Assembly (NCBI GenBank): GCA_947074165.1 | Contig: CAMTOT010000120.1 | Span: forward strand, 1 to 8,344 | DNA length: 8,344 bases | Reading direction: 5' to 3' | From: an uncultured Bacteroidales bacterium | GTDB lineage: Bacteria; Bacteroidota; Bacteroidia; Bacteroidales; JAUNSR01 | Part shown: positions 7,152 through 8,344 of the stretch, piece by piece | Layout: each line of letters opens with the position of its first letter | Position numbering within the stretch: position 1 is the stretch's first letter | Translations under genes and position numbers: made by a program | The notes under the pieces: generated by a model | What the model was told of the DNA's origin: nothing | The model's database searches: none | Seen by the model: only the letters and a program-made list of their open reading frames with translations

Positions 7152-8009
7152 TTAAGAAGAAAACTGCCCGAACCAGCTCATTATTTTCTCAATATATGTT
7201 TTTGAAATCTGTAAATCAGGAACTCCTTCTATGTCCATTTGTAGGTATACGCCATTTTTCTCTCTCCTGATTACTTTTACTTGCTCCAGGTTAACAACAT
7301 AAGATCTGTGACATCTCATGACGTTTGTATCTGCGAATAGAGTTTCCATAGCTTTAAGAGAGTTGCGTATCATGTATTTTGACACTACACCTTTATTAAG
7401 ATACCAAACATTAATATAATTGTCGGCAGATTCAATATAAAGCATATTGTCCCTTTTTACAGAGAATCTGAACTCGCCTTTTTCATCATAGAATGAGACG
7501 ATATTTTTTTTGCCGTAATTGGGATCCGTACTTTCATCTAGCATCTCAAGCATCTCAATCCTGTTAACTTTATCTTTCCATGAGAAATAAAGCCAAGATA
7601 CAGAATATGGTAAAAGTATAACAAGACTTGTATTAATCGTAGAACTATGGAATATGGAAATTAATTCACGGCTTGGATTCAGTTTATAAGTATATAAAGT
7701 ATAGAAACAAGACATTGCGATTATCTCGATTAATACCCATACATAATATTGACCATATGTTATAGTGTTCTTTTTTGTATGATAATACATTATTATCCTG
7801 CTCATTACCACAACAAGTATTCCAGTCAGAATGATAAGACTCGAATATATAAAGAATTTTGTCACTGATACGTTGTACCAGTGCTCCGAATTAAAAGGCT
7901 TATATAGATTTATAAATATAAGGGCAAAAAAAGCTGTGAAAATTACGAGTCTGATAAGATTCTTCTTTTCATATAAATAAGTAGGGATATTTTGATTAAA
8001 AAAAGTCAT
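7152..8009 (-). CDS. Membrane-bound LytTR-family transcriptional regulator
   Basis: This is a 285-aa regulator that should bind DNA from the inner membrane. Four hydrophobic helices are visible at about 18-36, 52-76, 88-108 and 117-144, followed by a linker (145-168). A LytTR DNA-binding domain covers about 170-280. Its family hallmarks are RDNMLYIESADNYINVW (186-202), MRCHRSYVVNLEQV (231-244) and the closing LQISKTYIEKI (266-276). There is no response-regulator receiver domain, so it is not a normal two-component regulator. The signal, if any, may come through the membrane part. It is the first gene of the probable operon with the beta-galactosidase, which makes that gene or an adjacent glycan-use gene the natural target. 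It has a good promoter 50 bp upstream with an overlapping dyad, suggesting autoregulation. The start at 8009 is the only ATG that keeps the whole first helix and fits the promoter position. Confidence 0.9.
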   Translation of the reverse strand: MTFFNQNIPTYLYEKKNLIRLVIFTAFFALIFINLYKPFNSEHWYNVSVTKFFIYSSLIILTGILVVVMSRIIMYYHTKKNTITYGQYYVWVLIEIIAMSCFYTLYTYKLNPSRELISIFHSSTINTSLVILLPYSVSWLYFSWKDKVNRIEMLEMLDESTDPNYGKKNIVSFYDEKGEFRFSVKRDNMLYIESADNYINVWYLNKGVVSKYMIRNSLKAMETLFADTNVMRCHRSYVVNLEQVKVIRREKNGVYLQMDIEGVPDLQISKTYIEKIMSWFGQFSS

Positions 8010-8014
8010 AATAC

Positions 8015-8032
8015 TTTACACTTATTTTACAC
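8015..8032 (-). repeat. Two GTGTAAA direct repeats in the regulator leader
   Basis: On the minus strand GTGTAAA is present at 8032-8026 and 8021-8015, 11 bp start to start (about one helical turn). The second copy ends 5 nt before the ATG at 8009. They could be a protein-binding site in DNA or RNA, or simply an A-rich translation leader. Confidence 0.4.
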
Positions 8033-8051
8033 CTGTTAATGTTGTTTTTGG

Positions 8052-8073
8052 AGATATGCAAATGTACATATCT
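8052..8073. promoter_or_regulatory. Candidate operator: inverted repeat bracketing the -7 box
   Basis: AGATATG (8052-8058) and CATATCT (8067-8073) are perfect 7-bp inverted arms. The 8-bp spacer between them is exactly the predicted -7 element (8059-8066). The predicted transcription start falls within or next to the near arm, so the dyad would be mostly absent from the RNA. It therefore looks like a DNA site for a dimeric repressor. The binding protein is unknown; the LytTR product itself normally prefers direct repeats. Confidence 0.5.
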
Positions 8074-8091
8074 GATAATTTATAATACAAA
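8059..8091 (-). promoter_or_regulatory. Bacteroidales-type promoter for the LytTR/beta-galactosidase operon
   Basis: On the minus strand TTTG (8091-8088), a 21-bp spacer and TACATTTG (8066-8059) match both parts of the Bacteroides consensus (TTTG at -33, TAnnTTTG at -7) at an accepted spacing. Transcription would begin near 8054, giving a leader of about 45 nt. A second -7 match, TAAATTTG (8095-8088), overlaps the -33 box but has no TTTG at a proper distance. Confidence 0.65.
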
Positions 8092-8243
8092 TTTAAAATT
8101 ATTCTCGTTTATATTCATACCACAATAATGATTTTTACCCCTAAATATCCATTTTCGGCCCTTTTGATGTGCCTAAAGACCATTAATTTGTACCTCTGAG
8201 AAAGAATCTCTTTATTTGTGTCAGATTCATATCAGACGAATGG

Positions 8244-8267
8244 CGGAGTTGTTTTTGATACACTCCG
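8244..8267. repeat. Small inverted repeat far upstream of the regulator
   Basis: CGGAGT (8244-8249) and ACTCCG (8262-8267) are perfect 6-bp arms with a 12-nt loop. Neither strand has a U-tract after it, so it is not a clear terminator. The remaining DNA from 8092 to 8298 shows no gene, tRNA or other recognisable site to me. It is probably the upstream regulatory or intergenic region, cut by the contig end. Confidence 0.3.
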
Positions 8268-8298
8268 TTATCCGAAAAGATTAGAATAATTTTACTTT

Positions 8299-8344
8299 AG
8301 ATCGGAAGAGCACACGTCTGAACTCCAGTCACCGCTCATTATCT
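8299..8344 (+). other. Illumina TruSeq adapter and index (non-genomic contamination)
   Basis: From 8299 the sequence begins AGATCGGAAGAGC and continues as the standard 34-base TruSeq read-1 3' adapter to 8332. CGCTCATT (8333-8340) follows in the index position and matches my recollection of TruSeq HT index D703. ATCT (8341-8344) then begins the constant tail after the index. Biological sequence therefore ends at about 8298, and the leading A may itself be the A-tailing base. Confidence 0.98.

Noticed and set aside
8088..8095. A second -7-like box, TAAATTTG on the minus strand.
   Set aside because: The nearest TTG is about 27 bp upstream, outside the usual spacing. Its TTTG serves better as the -33 box of the downstream promoter.
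8221..8236. Two TCAGA copies 11 bp apart upstream of the regulator.
   Set aside because: Five-base repeats at one-turn spacing are expected by chance, and they lie about 150 bp from the promoter.

Overview
The window looks like an AT-rich contig end from a member of the Bacteroidota, most likely the order Bacteroidales. Three things point there. The first is a Por/type IX secretion (T9SS) style C-terminal sorting domain on a secreted endonuclease I. The second is a strong match to the Bacteroides-type promoter (TTTG, 21 bp, TAnnTTTG). The third is the use of A-rich leaders instead of clear Shine-Dalgarno sites. The species cannot be named from what is visible.

All five supported genes lie on the minus strand and read from right to left. 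The order of transcription is: (1) a four-helix membrane protein with a cytoplasmic LytTR DNA-binding domain (7152-8009); (2) a 1030-residue exported GH2 beta-galactosidase (4014-7106), which starts 45 bp after the regulator and ends at a clear intrinsic terminator (3935-3982); (3) and (4) two small exported proteins of unknown function (3291-3812 and 2625-3194), which appear to be diverged paralogues; (5) a multidomain secreted endonuclease I (135-2540) ending at a second strong terminator (61-100).

The regulator and beta-galactosidase probably form one transcript, started from the promoter at 8059-8091. A 7-bp perfect inverted repeat exactly brackets the -7 box of that promoter and looks like an operator. 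The two paralogues and the nuclease form one or more separate units. A weak terminator-like hairpin lies between the paralogues, and a plausible promoter lies just before the nuclease.

Functionally, the window pairs membrane-linked regulation of beta-galactoside breakdown with exported degradative or surface proteins, all targeted to the periplasm or outside. I see no CRISPR array, insertion sequence, tRNA or rRNA. The last 46 bases are not genomic: they are Illumina TruSeq adapter plus an index, so true sequence ends at about 8298. I find no convincing new multi-gene system. The items most worth following are the paralogue pair, the promoter-bracketing dyad and the LytTR-GH2 linkage.
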